Positions 1 through 13,104 of a stretch of DNA of 64,000 nucleotides are shown here, piece after piece. The position numbers and the translations under genes are program-made. Position 1 is the stretch's first letter; every line of letters starts with the position of its first letter. This DNA is from Dromaius novaehollandiae (lineage: Eukaryota > Chordata > Aves > Casuariiformes > Dromaiidae). The stretch lies in assembly GCF_036370855.1 (NCBI RefSeq), contig NC_088098.1, positions 203,653,336-203,717,335 on the forward strand. Reading direction: 5' to 3'. The notes beneath the pieces are model-generated. The model had not been told where the DNA came from. It was given only the letters and a program-made list of their open reading frames with translations, and made no database searches.

Positions 1-3000
1 TCGTTAATTATAGAGCTAGCCCAATATGTCAAAGCAAGGAATATTTCTTGAGCCCTATCCTTCTCAAAGAAAGTTCTACTTTTAACATGATCCTCCAGTG
101 TGAATTACAACTAGAACATACTTAATTTGATATGAATAGGACCACTCCTTCAAGAGAAACAGGGGAAAACATGAATATATGGGAGAAAAGCCATAAATCA
201 ACTCACCTTCAGAGTCTCCTTGTTACCAGAAAAATGAATACATACGCTAGCAAGATTGCTGCTTGATTAACTCTCCTTTAGTCTGAGAATACTCTTGGGA
301 CAAATTAATGTGGGGAGGATAAAGAAGTAATTTCATTCAATCTTTCCACCTTGGTCTTAGGACAGTCATCCTTCCAGATGAATTAATTTCTTCCCCTTTA
401 TGAATGGAATACACTACGGAATACACTATTATCCTATCTTTTATTCATGGCTTCATCTGGATGCCCTACATGCTTAATGCCCAGATCCTACGATATTGTC
501 TAGTTCATAAACAAGCTCTCTCCAGTTGTATCTTTGTACATTTTTCAGAACTCAGGTGTGTCCAGTACCCCAGCTCATATAAAATGTGGTAATCTTGAAA
601 ATTTTGTTCCACATTAGAGGATTTTGTATATTTATAAACATGGTGTGAAACGTGGATTAATACATATTAGAAACGTTCCTTGTCCCCCCAACTATTCATT
701 TAATCAGACCTTACAATCTAAGGAATTTGTTCTATAAACACTTGCATTCTGAATAATTTTATTATGTGAGTAGCCTTGCTTGAAGTTAGTGGTTCAATCC
801 CTTTGTTTTAGTGACTACCTATTCAAATGTTGACTTTAACTGTGTTTTGCTATCTTCTGGTGTTTTGTGTTTTTCCAGATAGGTAAAGTAATTTCTCTCT
901 GCCCTGTTTCTGTACACCCACCTCCTCTGCACTGTACCACAACTTCCTTGGTAGTTCTTTTCGGTGGAAAATCTGAAAATGTCTTGAATTAAAAGCATCG
1001 GGACAAAAAATGGAAGTATGAGATTGGTCTCAGTCTACTTTTAGGCAAAGAATGCTCTCATCATTGAAGTCTCTCTTAGGGCAACTCCTGTATATACACA
1101 TTATCAGCAAGATCAGCATGAGCCCTTGCTTTCCTTCATTTGAGGCTACTTCCTTCAGTGCAAGGATCTATGTAGAGAAAATCCATTCAAAAGTAGGAAC
1201 AAATGGGCCAGAACAAGCACATCCAGAGATGAACATAAAATCTGGGTCCTGATCATCCACCTAAGGCCTCATCACACAGTCTAGGACTATTGAAAGGATA
1301 CTTCTTTCACTAGATATGAGGAACTAATATAAATTATTAATCTGGCTACTTGATCCATGCTGGTGCCAACTCTGCTCCCTTCTCATGATTAGACAGGAAG
1401 AACAGATAATCTACTCTGTCATTAGAGCAGATATGAATCTTTGCAGTGATCCTCTGGTACCAGCAGCAGTAGAAATAAACTTAGAATATGGGGATTTGCT
1501 TCTGTTGTGATTCTGATGGCGAAGCACACAATGATTGGAAAAAAGTCTGTTTTGTTGTTCTGCCCCTACTAAGCTGATAAAAAATTTGATCCTTGGACAC
1601 CTGTCAGTCATTCAGATCTCAATGGTGATGACATAGATCAGACTTTTCCGAGATCCAGAGACTCTTAAAATGCAGTGCTCGTTTAGGGAGCTTGGCAGAA
1701 TTGCTGACACAAACATACCACAGTAGGGAGTCAGATCCCACAGAATCGTAAGATTTACTTTATAATGCTGAGATTTAAGAATGGGCTGTTTTAATTTGCC
1801 TTCTGATATTAATCTTTTAGTTCTTGGTTTTAGTGTTCAACATACAAATGAGAAGAATGCAGGGTCAGTTTAGTTTAACACCAGATGAAGATTTCATAAT
1901 AGTGACTCTTTAGCTGGGTTTGGTCTATCAGGGAAATGGTGGTGGTCCATTATCTGAATGTACTGAAGCTTCTTAGAGCAAAGAACCTGCAGTCAGACTG
2001 TTGGGAACTCTTCCACACTAAACCGTCGTATCTGGATGACCTAATATGTAGTTTATGTTTAATTTTTAATGTTTTTCCATATTCTAGAGAAGGAATATAT
2101 CTTGGGTGATGAAGACAGTTTGTCAGAGGGACCACAATGAAAAAAATTTCCAGGTGCGCACACACTACACAAGTGCCTTGTTTCCAGAAAAATGGCAATG
2201 TTGGCAATGTACTTTGAGTGGCTAATGCATGGTACAAGAGCCCAGGAATGCACTTAATGAAAACTCTAGCCATGGTTATTAAAAGTCAGGACACTTTCTT
2301 TTTCTCATTTCTTTTTAGACTTTAAAATCAAGAAGCCAAGAAAATGGAGCACATTCATTTACAGTGTGATTAAAAAAAAATCCACTAAGTATAAACCACT
2401 CATGTTATGGAGTTACACTGGAGTAAAATCCCAGTGGGAATGAAGTAAGAACTAGGTTCAAAAGCTCTTTTTCAATTGTATCCATAAAATTTGCAATATG
2501 ATATATAGGCAGTGGAACCATGGAATAAAAAGCAGTGAATCCCTCCCCAAAGGTCTTCCTATTTGCAGATAAGAGCAAAGACAGCAATGGACAAGCAGAC
2601 ATAAGAGTTCAAGTATGAAAATGACAATCCTGGTGACCATTACTTGCAACAGACTGATTAATGACCTAACTGTTGTCTTTCTTTATGTCAGTACCATAGC
2701 AAAGGTGAGTGTGAAGGTAAACACTGAGGAAGCTGTGATACGTAGAAGAAGATTTTCATAATCATGAGTGTTGGTACAGAGAAGGCATGAAAGCTTTTGC
2801 TTTCATGCTGGTGAGTTGAGTACTGACACCATAATAGGCTGATTTGAGGTAGGGGCTGAACTGAGTTAGGAGCTGATTTGAGATAATAAATATAGAGGGG
2901 GGAATTACAAAGTTTTTCGACAGTAAAAATACATCAATTTTACTAGAAGTTCTGAAGATTAGGTGATTTACAGGCAGGATGAAGACCATGTCTACAATGA

Positions 3001-3124
3001 TCGCAGAAGATAGATACTAAAGGGGGCACTCCAATAAATTTATTTAATTTTGCAGTCCAAGTTTAGCATCCAGTTTTAATGTAATCCTCATAACCATTTC
3101 CATCATGCATCTGTTGGTTTATTG

Positions 3125-3140
3125 TTTTTTTTTTTTTTTT
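3125..3140. repeat. Poly(T) run of 16
   Basis: Sixteen consecutive T. No recognisable retrocopy sequence is attached on either side. Confidence 0.9.
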
Positions 3141-3450
3141 GTTAAGAACACAACAGGACTGACCTCTGTCCCTGATATCGCTGTTGAAAACTGCATGAAC
3201 TCAGGTTGAGTAAAGTAAATCATATCAGGGTATATTATGCATCCTCCTCTGTACCATGCCCAGTCTAAAAATAGATGGATCTGTTTTGGCATTTCAAGTT
3301 TAGGATTTAGCCTGGAGTTGTAGAGGTTCAACATTTTACCAGTGGAAGTCCGTCCCTGTGGTAATCAAGATATGGGTCATTACATTGGAATTTAAACCAC
3401 CTGCTTTATAAAGCCAGCTGACAAGTAGGGTTACCACTTATGAAGACTTT

Positions 3451-3474
3451 GTTTGGTTTGGTTTGGTTTGGTTT
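3451..3474. repeat. (GTTTG)n microsatellite
   Basis: Four perfect GTTTG units followed by GTTT. Confidence 0.9.
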
Positions 3475-3716
3475 CAGTCTGAGTCAGACAATACTCAGAT
3501 TTTTGTAACATTTAAAGAGCTCCTGATACCTAACTGAAACTCAGAGAAATCAACATCTCTGGCAGCTTCATTGCTATCAGCAAAAAATGTTAATTCTTTT
3601 GGTCTCACCTGCTGATTAGATGGTCCAGATTAGAATACTCTGCAGCTTCTGTGATCAGTAATCTCAGGGCTCAGTCACCGGGTTCTACTAAGAGCCTGTT
3701 GTAGAAACAGAAAATG

Positions 3717-3746
3717 TTCTCTTGAAACCAAAATGTTTCAAGAGAA
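3717..3746. repeat. Perfect 12-base inverted repeat, 6-base loop
   Basis: TTCTCTTGAAAC (3717-3728) and GTTTCAAGAGAA (3735-3746) are exact reverse complements around CAAAAT. No neighbouring gene or known element. Confidence 0.8.
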
Positions 3747-5750
3747 AAGGGTATTTTGGACTAACTGAGCAGGATTTTCCCCATGACACATTTTCAAAGT
3801 CTACATAGTTTAGTCCAATGACATGGAGAGGTGTTCAAGTTCTTAACAAGACAGTTAATGAATAAATGAATGTCTAATCACATTGGAGTTGCTCTCCACA
3901 TAGGACTATATTGAAAAACATATCTTTTTATTTTATCAGAAAATTCTTCTACTTAGCAGGGTCCTGGTGCCCTATGGAAATTCTGATAAATAGCGAGTAA
4001 GCTGGTTGCATTTTAACATATATTTCCAATATAGGTTATTGAAGACACTAATGTGAATAAATTAACTACATCTTTCAGATATTTTTAACATAGCTTATAG
4101 AGTCTTTACAAAGAGATTTTGAAGTTGTTTGAGGTAGTGGCTACCTACAGCTAGAGGTCTGAAAAAGAGAACTCAGCATAAAGGAACATGCTATCAAATG
4201 GATCATGTGGCTAAAGGATTTGAGAAGAGACAATGTCAACACTTTATTGTGCTTGGGCAAAGTTTGGTCCTGTATTGCTTCAAAAAGAAAAACTTAGAAT
4301 TTTGAAGCTTCTTTAGCATGCAGCTTATTTAAGAGTTCCACAGTTTGCTATTGTGCTTGTAGTTATTATTTATTAGTAGTCGTGGAAAATCCACTGTTGA
4401 CTCACTGAAAAAAACCTCTGCTTTCAAATGTCTGTGAAACACCTTACTCTTCATCCCTTAGGTAAGCAGGTCATGGAAGTTCCCTGTCTCAACTGGCTCT
4501 CCATATTTTAATAATCTAAAAATACCGTCTGAGCTTCAGACTCAGACTTGACTCATAGTTTGATATGACTCAAATAACCAGCAACCAAGTTTATCAAATG
4601 ACAGGAGATTAGCTTCAATTCTCTTAGGTTAAAGTGGGCACAATAATAATTAATCCTGTACAACTGCACATCAATTTTGGCAACCTGACTAATCATTTTA
4701 GGTTCCCAGGCATTTTGTAAGTCTCATTGGCATGATGCTCACTCACACCTCTGAATTCCATAATGAAAAAACAAGGGACAGTCCGTTTGGAACACCTGAT
4801 CCTCCAACAAAGCCCTTTTGTAGGTAACATTTTTAAGACATTTTTAGCCAGTCAATTTGTTGATTCGTTTTTCCTTTTTGAATGAATGTGCTAAAACCAT
4901 GAATGAAGACAGTGATTAGTGGCATAGAATTTAAAAGTAGAAACTATAGGTTTGGGGTTGTCATATTGGCGACGTTTGGTTAGAGCTGGGATACCAACAC
5001 TGTTTGATTACATAGTGATTGGACTGGGAGGCCATTTGCAGTGGATACTCTTTTGTCAGATTTCTTGGCTGAAGAATTAATCTGCAAACTTCATTTGAGC
5101 ATATTGTACTAGAAATCTTGAAAGATATTTGCACTTTCAAATCTGCAATTGTTTTTAATGAGTTTGCTGATATAATTGGTGTGTAAATTAATCTTAGGGA
5201 TGATTTCACTGATATTTTTAGGTTCCTCCTTTAAAAGACACCAGTAAATTTTCAGTATCACAGATGCAAGGACTGATTTGAGGAACTTAACAAACTGCCA
5301 GAAATTAATGCATCTAAAATGACAGACAACTTTTAACTTTGGGACTAGTCTTTCTCAGTTTTACTATATACTCTGTAAGAAAACTGCTTAGTTAGGTAAC
5401 ATATATATGTGAAGATAAATTAACTAATGCTTGTGCATTTAGAAGCTGGAACACTCATTTTGAGAATTTCAGTTACTGATTCATTACCGTGAATTCTGAG
5501 AAAACTCAGAGCTCAATAAAATTTTTGACAAATATTTCATTCACTGAAAAAATGCAGTTTCCATGCACCTGAACATATTAACGAATCTGAACTGGGCTAA
5601 AAGAACATAATTCAGACTAGATTCACAAAAATCAGCAAAATGAGAGCAGTGCACTGTATGTTCTTCCTCAGCTGCCCAGATCTTAGGCTAATTAGGTTCT
5701 TTCTGAATGACCTTCCAGTGACCTACTGGATGAAAAATAGCCATTTTTCA

Positions 5751-6345
5751 AAGAATCACAGAATCATAGAGTAAATTAGACTGGAAGGGACCTCTAGGGG
5801 TCACACAGGCACCCCCCTGCTCAAAGTCTAATTACAGCATGTTGCTTCAGGACCTGTCCAGTCGAGTCTTGAATACCTCCAAGGATGGATATCCCAAAAC
5901 CTCCCTGGGCACCCTGGTCCAGTGTTTGACCACCATCCTGGTAAAGAAAAGTTTCCCAATGTCTAATCTGAATTTCCCATATTCCAGCTTGTGTCTGTTG
6001 CCTCTCATACTGTCACTGTGCATCTCCAACAAAAGTCTGGCTCTGTCTTCTCTGCATCCTCCAAACAGGTAGTTGCAGACAGCAATAAGGTCTCCTGTTT
6101 GCCTTCTCTTCTCCAGGTTGAACAAGCCCAGCTCTTTGAGCCTCTCCTCTATGTCTTGTGCTCCAGGCCCTTGATCATCTTGGTGGCCTCTACTGGACTC
6201 ACCCTAGTACGTCCATGTCTTTTGTGTACTGGGGAGCCCAGCACTGGACACAGCACTCCAGATGTGATCTCACAAGTGCCAAACAGAGGGGAAAGATCGC
6301 TTCCCTGGACCTGCTGGCTACATCCTTACAGCCCAAGGGTTCTGA
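5751..6345 (-). mobile_element. CR1 LINE, 3' end with ORF2 reverse-transcriptase C-terminal remnant
   Basis: On the minus strand the sequence reads as the CR1 ORF2 C-terminus, including [20 protein letters not shown], ending in a tail whose + strand form is AGAATCACAGAATCATAGAG. The frame is broken. The + strand phrases GGTTGAACAAGCCCAGCTC and CTGGAAGGGACCTCTAGGGG are typical antisense CR1 text. 5'-truncated, as most CR1 copies are. Confidence 0.92.
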
Positions 6346-7394
6346 ACTGATTTCGTTTAGATCATTGCTCTCTTTAAAAGTACAAAAAATGGAAAACATT
6401 TTTCCATTTTATTCCTTTGAAAAGAAAGACAAACCCCGAAGACTTTAGTTCAGATCAAATCACTATTTTTTTCAAATTTTCTTGTTTCCACTTAACCAAA
6501 AAATCAGTTATTCATACAGCTTTTGTAAAAAACATACACTTATCCAGTGCACGGCAAATCATATATCCTATAATTTAAGTTACTTACAGTTTATTTTGCC
6601 ATGTTTTTTTAATCATGTCAGCTTTGAATGGGAAATTGATCTTTTCTTCCCGTTATTTATTCTTTTCCTGTAAATGATAATGAAGTAGTGCTGCTAAAAT
6701 TGCACAATAAGGTAAAACAATCCTTTATTTTGATAATGTTAGAGGACGGTATGCACTTCCAAAGTTGTTTTTTTGCTACCACTGGGACAGCAGTAGCAAA
6801 AATATATGATCATGTAAGATCTGTTTGTGCGAGTCAGTTAACTTTCTGTCTTTGCGATTTGGAAGCTAAACACCCTATGGTATAAGAACAAGAGTATAAT
6901 CTATAAGAATAAATATTCACTGCCATCATGAAAGTGATTTCTTGATGGTGCAAATTAGACTGCAGTGAACTCTGTGTTGCCAGGGCCAGACCATTATCAT
7001 TACCTGACCTCGCCTGCTGAAATCTGGCTTGTGTTTCTTTACACTGCACCACAGCCAACACTGTCACTGCAGTGTAGTTAGAAAAGTAGCACTGGAAGGC
7101 TCTGCGTGTCTCCATCCTGTAATAGTGAGGACTTGTTAGGTAAAACTGCCAGGTGACCATAGTGAGCTGCTGATTCCTCACACTATGGAGAATGACACAG
7201 CCCCGTCTGTGGTGTCTGCCAGTCTGGCCTGCTGGTCCAATGTGTATTCCACTGTGTCCCCATGTTGGATATTCAGGTTAACCCTGGGTAAGTGTGCACG
7301 ACACAAGTAATGCACCCTGGACATTTCTAATAGCACAAAAAGTGAATGTGCTTCACACTCGCTATCCCATCCTCGTCTGTATTTACCCAGATTT
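6346..7394. other. Stretch between CR1 relics, nothing recognised
   Basis: AT-rich sequence; the minus frame at 6834-7181 (115 codons) has no recognisable domain. Confidence 0.55.
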
Positions 7395-8000
7395 AAAGGG
7401 CAAATAGTAATGGGAGATTTAAACTACTCGCGTATAGTCTGGATGAATTTTTCATCAAAAAGAGATGTAGATACAAAATTTTTAAATGAAATTCTCTGAA
7501 ATTGTAGGCTAAATATGCTGTGGTAGCCAAAAAAGCCAACAAAGTGCTGGGCATCATCAGGATGAGTATTGAGAAGAAGGTGGAGGGCACTGTTTTGCCA
7601 CTCTATAAGACCTTCCTGTGTCCACTTCCTGAGTTCCTTATGCAGTTTGGTTCTCCAGATCTGAGAAATCATGTGGTGGCACTAAAGAAAGTACATACAC
7701 AGGAAATTAAAATGATTAAGGGAATGGAACAGCTACCAAATGAGGAATTTGGAGAGACTGAGAAATTGATATAACTAGGATTTACAAAATCCTACAATGA
7801 TAGAACAAAAGTATTCAAGGAAACTAGTAGGAGATTGATTTAAAACAGATTAAATGAAAACTTCTTTTACAGAATGAGAAGTGAACATCTGGAACCTGCT
7901 ACTACAAAAGACTGTGAAAGCAGACACTACCAGTCAACAGCTCACCAGACTGATGTGCTGTCCCTAGATACCATCTTCTACCACCATTGCTAAGAGATAG
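7395..8000 (+). mobile_element. Ancient CR1-like LINE relic, endonuclease piece joined to RT C-terminus
   Basis: At 7405-7500 the + strand encodes VMGDFNYSRIVW, resembling the GDFN-containing part of the CR1 apurinic-type endonuclease, followed by a stop. From about 7508 to 7774 a second frame reads AKKANKVLGIIRMSIEKK and VLPLYKTFLCPLPEFLMQFG, the CR1 reverse-transcriptase C-terminus. The region normally between them (most of the RT) is missing. Decayed 3' sequence, including the GGAACCTGCTACTAC segment, reaches about 8.0 kb. Confidence 0.75.
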
Positions 8001-11000
8001 AACACCGAGCTAGTTGGGTCATGTAGGTATTTGTATGTTATATGGAGAAATGGAAACAATTAAGCGAAACTGAATAAAAATTGAAAAAACGATACTTAAT
8101 AGTTCAATCAGGGCTTTGTGCTCCTGGAGTTAGGTACTCCAGGAGTTAGGATTTAAAATTATATTAATCATTTCTCACACAAACAAAAGCAGGAAGAACT
8201 GATTCCACCCTTTAGTAGAGTGACAAGGGCATTCATCTGGCATGTCAGTGAACCTAGATTCAACTCCTTACTTTGCTTGCTATTTGGATTAGAAATTGTG
8301 TCTCCTAGCCAAATTTTGTAATAAACATAAGTAGATCTCTCATGCTGCAAAGTCCTTTTCAGTCTGAAGGGTTTCAGTTTCTGGCAAACGAGTGCATTAA
8401 TATTACACAGAAACAACTCTTATCCAAGTGCAAGTCAGAGGTTGATATATGTAATGTTTCCTGTCAAGAACTAGTCAAAAATGTTTAATTCAGAATTATT
8501 TGGTTAGTTTCAAATAATTATTTATAGAAAAGAGACCTTCACAGAAGATGATGTTCCATAATATTTTGTTAAGTTTTTTAAACAAAGCTAAAAGATATTG
8601 CTTCACTGTTCCTCTTTCCTCCTCCAGGACTAAAGCAAAACAAAAATCTGCAAACCTTTTTTTCTAATCATTTATCTAAGCTTGGAATTTTAATAGTCTT
8701 ATTATTTGATCATATTGGAGTTATTTTGCATAGTCAGAGCTTTCCATGTCAGCTTAGAACATGTGTTATAAGTTATTTTGCAGTGGAAAGGAGTAAACAA
8801 ATAGCTAAGCTTAATGCATGAGCTCTGTGAAATTTCCAGTAAATATTTGTCATGGGTTACTTTCATTCAGGAATTTCCATTTTATATGCCAAAGGAACTA
8901 GAGGACACGTGATGCCAGGTGTTTTATTAGTTTGAAATATTCTGTCACAAGTATGGACAGATATTTTCTAACCTGCTCATATGATAAATTACCCTTCAGA
9001 CCAAAGCAATGAAAAAGTGGGCTAAACAGTCTGGAGGGCACTGGAACTTTAGAATGGTGTGACTTGAAATCTTCCCTCTGTCTGACTGTCCTGTGGCCTT
9101 GCTGACATCATGGTCACTTCTAGCACACAAAGTGGGTAAAAGAAGATGCTCTTACCATTTTAAAATACTCAGATATAAAGTCTATTTTGAATTACACCTT
9201 GTGTCATTCTGGTGAGGTTTTCAAAGATTGTGAATCAAAACAAAGTAGGAACTATCACATGGCAAGTCTCATTTATGACATACATTGATATGTCTTGCAG
9301 TTTGTGTGTTTGCTACTTTTACAAGGGTTACATTTTTGTTTTTTTAGATCTTCCAATAAACTGAATCATGTTTCCCCACCTGGAAGAAAGTATGTGCTGA
9401 CGAATCCCACTGGCTTGTAGTGCAGCCTCAGTTGCCTGGAGAGACAGTAGGAAATTTAGGGTGATTAAACAACCCTGGGCTTTTAATGGGAGGTTAATCA
9501 CTGGCATCAGTCATGGAACAGCAAGCTGCTTTCAATATTCATATACAGTTAGCAGAACGGTGCTGATTTGCAACAGCTTTTTAATGTGCCTAGTGCTTAT
9601 GAAAGACCTGAAAACAGTTAACTACAAAGTTGGGCAGAAGGCTGCTATCTGCATTGGATTTTAGACAGTGTATCTTCCAAAACCTTCCACTTGATCTAGC
9701 AGGGATGCTAGGGAACAGGTAGGATTGCCTCCAGGCAATATTCATTAGGGCAATGAAATAAACTCAGTAAGCCACTGTATGCAGTCTTCAGACAGCTAAA
9801 GTTTGTACAGGTATCAACAGCAAGAGGCTACAGAAGATGACTAAGCATGAGTCAAATGTCTCTAACAAGGAATTTTTTTTGTTGTGATGTTTTAAATACT
9901 CTAGCTGAAGCAGTGACTTCTCATCTGTATTTTCCTTAGACGTGTTTCACATGTATAAACTCCTGGATGATTCCTTACTCAGACATTGACCAATGACTGA
10001 CTTTTTCCTCTAATGCCTTTTAGCAAGAGAAGTACTTGTTTTCTTTATTGGGTCTATGGGTAGCCCACAAAATCTAATGATTAGCCTACCTCTTGGGAAA
10101 ATGCAGATTTCAACATGTATTTAGGTGAGAACTAACTCTGGATTAATATGTTATTTTTCAGCATGCATTCACAATAAAAAGGAACTATTTTCATTTGGAC
10201 ATTTGGCAGGAGTTCTAAAAAGCAGAATGAGAGACAGAGAGAGAGGGGATCCATTAGTATCACTTAGAAAGTACTTGAACACTGTGAAATAGTGAACTCC
10301 ATAAAGAGATTAGTGATAGAGTGGGAGGAATCCCACAAACTCACCTCTCTATCTTATGGCCTGCCCTATGGCAGATTAGATGAGAATTCTTTATGCCTAA
10401 GGATTGTCTTCCATCCCCCACATGATCTCCATTCAGGGATGAGAGCTTGACAGGAAAATGTCCAAATCCTAGCTTTCAGTCTGCATCTCTTCTGATCCCG
10501 GAGAATTTGGAGGGAAATTTTGCAAAGCAATGTAACATCACATGTCCTCCACCACAGTGCTTTGTACAGATGGTGTATCTGACCTAGACAAAAAATCAGT
10601 GCAAAATTGTGTGTATAGCTGAGAAGTGCTGAATTCATCCAAAAGAAAACAGTGACACATATACAAAAGACATCTATTCTGCCTCTCTACAGACAAGCTA
10701 AAGTAAGGATCAGAGCAATTAAGTAAACAACCATTCATAAAACCATACACTAGTGGTTGGACTGAGGGATATGTTTCTGACTCCAACTGCCCTAAGCACC
10801 TCAATGGCCCCGGCTTCCTCTTCTCGTACTCTGCTCTTTTGTTAGGTGTTAGTTCAGGGCATTGATGGCAATGTTCTGAGACTGCAGAAACAGACTGAGG
10901 AAGATACAAAAGAGATACACCATAAATACTCCAGTATGTATAACACTGGTCGGATGTCTACAGCCTCCTCTCCAAGAGGGAAGGCTGGTGATACCCCTTC

Positions 11001-12642
11001 CAGGAGCAGAACAGTCTTTATGCCCACTGGGAGAACTATTATAAAGGATGGGTGCCTTTCAGTGTGAGTGTAATGTGTTTTGAGAGGAGGCTTAGACCCA
11101 AAGCCATAGGAAGGGTGGGGAAATAACCACCCCAAGCATTTCAATAGCTACTGTTGCTGCTCCTGCCGGGCAGAAAGAAGGACCGTAAACCTGGAGCAGT
11201 AGTGAAACAGGAGGGATCTTAAGGAAAGGGAGAGAGAGTGTCAGAAGAGGAAAGCACCAGGTTAGGATGCTAGAAGCTGCATCTTTACCCAGTCACAAAC
11301 ATAAGCTGAGTTACTTTCCCTAACTTAATTGCCTTTACAGTTTTGCAGCTCCCATTTGATTGTTTTTATGAATTTGGCTTTGTGGAGCCCAGATATAGTA
11401 TAACACTGACATGAGGAACACTAATCTTTCTAAAGATGATATTGAAGCTCAGTATTTCAGCATGAAGATGAACTGGCATATCTGACAGAGGTCACAAGCT
11501 TGGCTACTCTTATCCTGTTAACCAAGAATATTTCTAATCTTATATTTCTATAATAATTTAACCCCAGTAACCAATTTGAATCACTAGCAGATGGTCTTTA
11601 TCACTTCAATGAATCAGATCATGCTGCCTGCTGAGGAAAGAGGAACAAGTAAGTCAAAAATGCCACTACTTGGTATTTGCTGGTCAAGAAAAGTAAACTG
11701 TGAATGCCAAGGCAAGGAAAAATATGATCCAAGCTTTTCAGCAGATGTTGTAACAGAGACACATGATGAGAAATTAATTTTTAATGACTTGTAAAAAATG
11801 CTGCAGAAATTCCTCTCTTTCATTTTCACTTTATCCTACAACTATTGTGTTCATTAGTGTTTAAAGCTACATGACAGGAAAGACTGAGTACACTTTTCAG
11901 GAGACTCTGTGGGAGAAAATTTCCTCATCTTTTGCCCATCCCATTTATTTCAATTGAGTGATGGACATCACCTGCTTGTATTACTGCATCTGTAAGTCTT
12001 GTGAAAAAGAGGCTGGAAATACAGAAAGGTTTATGGAGGAGAGGTTGGGTTTATTGTAAAGAGCCAAAATGACAAAGGACAGCAGAAAAGGAAATATGGA
12101 AATCCACAGTTATTACTGAAAATTCTCTGTTAATGTTATTTGTATAGAGTACCATTCTGTTAGTGTGCGTGATATGTTATGGCATTAGATAAACTAAAAA
12201 GAAGATATGTTCAAAACATTGAAACTACCTATTTAGAAAACTTAGTAAGTCTGAATCACATAAAATTTCATTCGCATTTGCAAACCATATTTTTTTTTCC
12301 AATTATTTTTTCTGTTTCATTTTCTGATCAGCATTTCACAGTAACAGAAGATCTACTAATAACAGGAGAATATTCACCAATAAATCTGGACATGAATCAG
12401 AAAACCCAAGGTAAACACATGAGAATCCACTAAAGATAGATTCCAAGTGACAGCCAACATTGGGAAAACTGGGTTTTGTTCAAATCTAGTGTTTCTGCAC
12501 TTTAGATGCAGCAAACCACCATTCACACAGAAAATCTACAATGTATGGAACTTGAATATTTCTGCAGTGTCATGCATAAGCATACTCACCAAACTGTTTT
12601 CAAAATACCTCATTTTGATACTTGATTATTGATATTAAAGTA
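8001..12642. other. Gene-free stretch upstream of MMP13
   Basis: No exon or known repeat seen beyond the inverted repeat at 8121-8150. Opposing short frames near 10.37-11.14 kb are not protein-like. Distal MMP13 enhancers are known in mammals in this general 5' region, but nothing here can be assigned by eye. Confidence 0.55.
8121..8150. repeat. Perfect 10-base inverted repeat with overlapping direct repeat
   Basis: CTCCTGGAGT (8121-8130) and ACTCCAGGAG (8136-8145) are exact reverse complements around TAGGT; GGAGTTAGG also occurs twice directly (8126-8134 and 8142-8150). Confidence 0.8.
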
Positions 12643-13104
12643 TAGAATCATAGAATCACAGAATAATTCAGGTTGGAAGGGACCTCAGGAGGTCTCCGGT
12701 CCTCTAGACCTCCTGCTGAAAGCTGGGTCAGCTGTGAGATCAGACCAAGTTGCTCAGGGCAATGTTCATCCAGGTCTTGAAAACCTCCAAGGACAGAGTC
12801 TGTACAACCTCTCTGGTCAAGCAGTGCCACTGCCTGACTATCCTCACAGGGAATAAGTTTTTCTTATATCTAGTCTGAGCTGCTCTAGTTTCAACTTATG
12901 CCGATTGTCTCTCATCTTCCCACCATGCATTGCTGTGAAGAGCCTGGCTCCACCTGCTCAACCACCTCCCTCTGGGGGCTGCTGTCAGGTGCCCCTGAAG
13001 CTGCCCCTGCTTTGGCTTGGACAAGCCCAGCTCCCCCAGCCTCTCCTCACAGGGCAAGTGCTCCAGCCCTGACCATCTCGGTGGCCCTCTGCTAAACTTG
13101 CGTC
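12643..13104 (-). mobile_element. CR1 LINE 3' end
   Basis: Begins on the + strand with the tail complement TAGAATCATAGAATCACAGA, followed by GGTTGGAAGGGACCTCAGGA and later CCCAGCTCCCCCAGCCTCTC and CTCGGTGGCCCTCTGCTAAA, all antisense CR1 3' sequence. Less diverged and more GC-rich than the copy at 5.75 kb, hence probably younger. No intact frame. Confidence 0.93.

Larger units (their letters stand above)
1..5750. other. Gene-free AT-rich flank
   Basis: Apart from the hairpin, poly(T) and (GTTTG)n noted separately, I see no exon, RNA gene or recognisable repeat. Open frames are short and resemble no protein. Confidence 0.6.

Noticed and set aside
5847-6125. Minus-strand frame of 92 codons
   Set aside because: It is the decayed ORF2 C-terminus of the CR1 copy at 5.75 kb, not a host gene.
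7520-7774. 84-codon + frame
   Set aside because: Reverse-transcriptase C-terminal remnant of an old LINE; no complete protein.
12648-13095. Several short frames on both strands
   Set aside because: All fall inside the CR1 3' end at 12.64-13.10 kb.
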